This document shows positions 63,960-64,000 of a DNA stretch of 64,000 bases, one piece after another. The notes beneath the pieces were generated by a model. The model had not been told where the DNA came from. It worked only from the letters and a program-made list of their open reading frames with translations, and did not search any database. The position numbers and the translations under genes were made by a program. Each line of letters begins with the position of its first letter. The stretch's first letter is position 1. The stretch comes from Streptomyces monashensis (lineage in GTDB: Bacteria > Actinomycetota > Actinomycetes > Streptomycetales > Streptomycetaceae), in NCBI RefSeq assembly GCF_001866665.1, contig NZ_MLYO01000010.1:118109-182108 (forward strand). Direction: 5' to 3'.

Positions 63960-64000
63960 TCCCCCCGATGCCGCTCAGGAGGCGGAGTCGGGAACGTTTC

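Overview
The window looks like chromosomal DNA from a Streptomyces species or a close relative. GC content is very high, third codon positions are almost always G or C, GTG starts and overlapping ATGA/GTGA gene junctions are frequent, several genes have leaderless TANNNT promoters, and the families are typical of the genus (PucR, ANTAR, DUF5133, SpoIIE/STAS, MmyB-like regulators, a Tpg telomere protein). No tRNA, rRNA or CRISPR array was seen.

Bases 1-3600 hold a truncated MMPL transporter, a maleylpyruvate-isomerase-fold protein, a carboxymethyl-hydroxymuconate isomerase and a TetR regulator. Bases 3769-25735 are the centrepiece, a complete contractile injection system (CIS) of the Streptomyces type. 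Its parts are a degenerate-receiver LuxR regulator, a secreted beta-propeller protein, a DUF4255 cap, an AAA+ ATPase, one sheath, two tube proteins, a 974-residue low-complexity protein, LysM, VgrG, PAAR and gp25 baseplate parts, gpJ/gpI-like baseplate proteins, and a zinc-ribbon membrane protein. A second single-pass membrane protein lies at the left edge on the opposite strand. There is no tail-fibre gene, which fits the cytoplasmic, membrane-associated CIS known in Streptomyces.

Bases 25.7-30.6 kb carry an MmyB-like regulator/SDR pair, an SGNH lipase and a membrane NTPase-like protein lacking the P-loop lysine. Bases 30.6-39.1 kb form a cell-envelope glycan or redox module: epimerase, two-component system, two glycosyltransferases, methyltransferase, cytochrome b/molybdopterin oxidoreductase, small membrane protein and GT-C-like membrane protein. 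Several of its promoters are leaderless. Bases 39.2-49.3 kb carry a Tat-exported beta-propeller amidohydrolase, an acyl-CoA synthetase, PucR and other regulators, and a GH127 arabinofuranosidase with a LamG domain. A solitary Tpg terminal-protein homologue lies at 49.3-49.9 kb, followed by two paralogous TIGR01777-type oxidoreductases, each with a strong palindrome in its promoter region, and a class II glutamine amidotransferase.

From 53 kb to 63 kb the DNA is a mosaic of intact stress and signalling genes (ANTAR, DUF5133, GAF-SpoIIE phosphatase, STAS antagonist, DUF488, YceI, S9 peptidase, Hsp20) and gene remnants (ABC-F ATPase, nicotinamidase, IS transposase, cupin, dnaK 5' end, NDH-2). 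A 210-bp MITE also lies here. The window closes with two TatA-like genes and a small conserved gene, with repeated TTGCGCAA motifs near their promoters.
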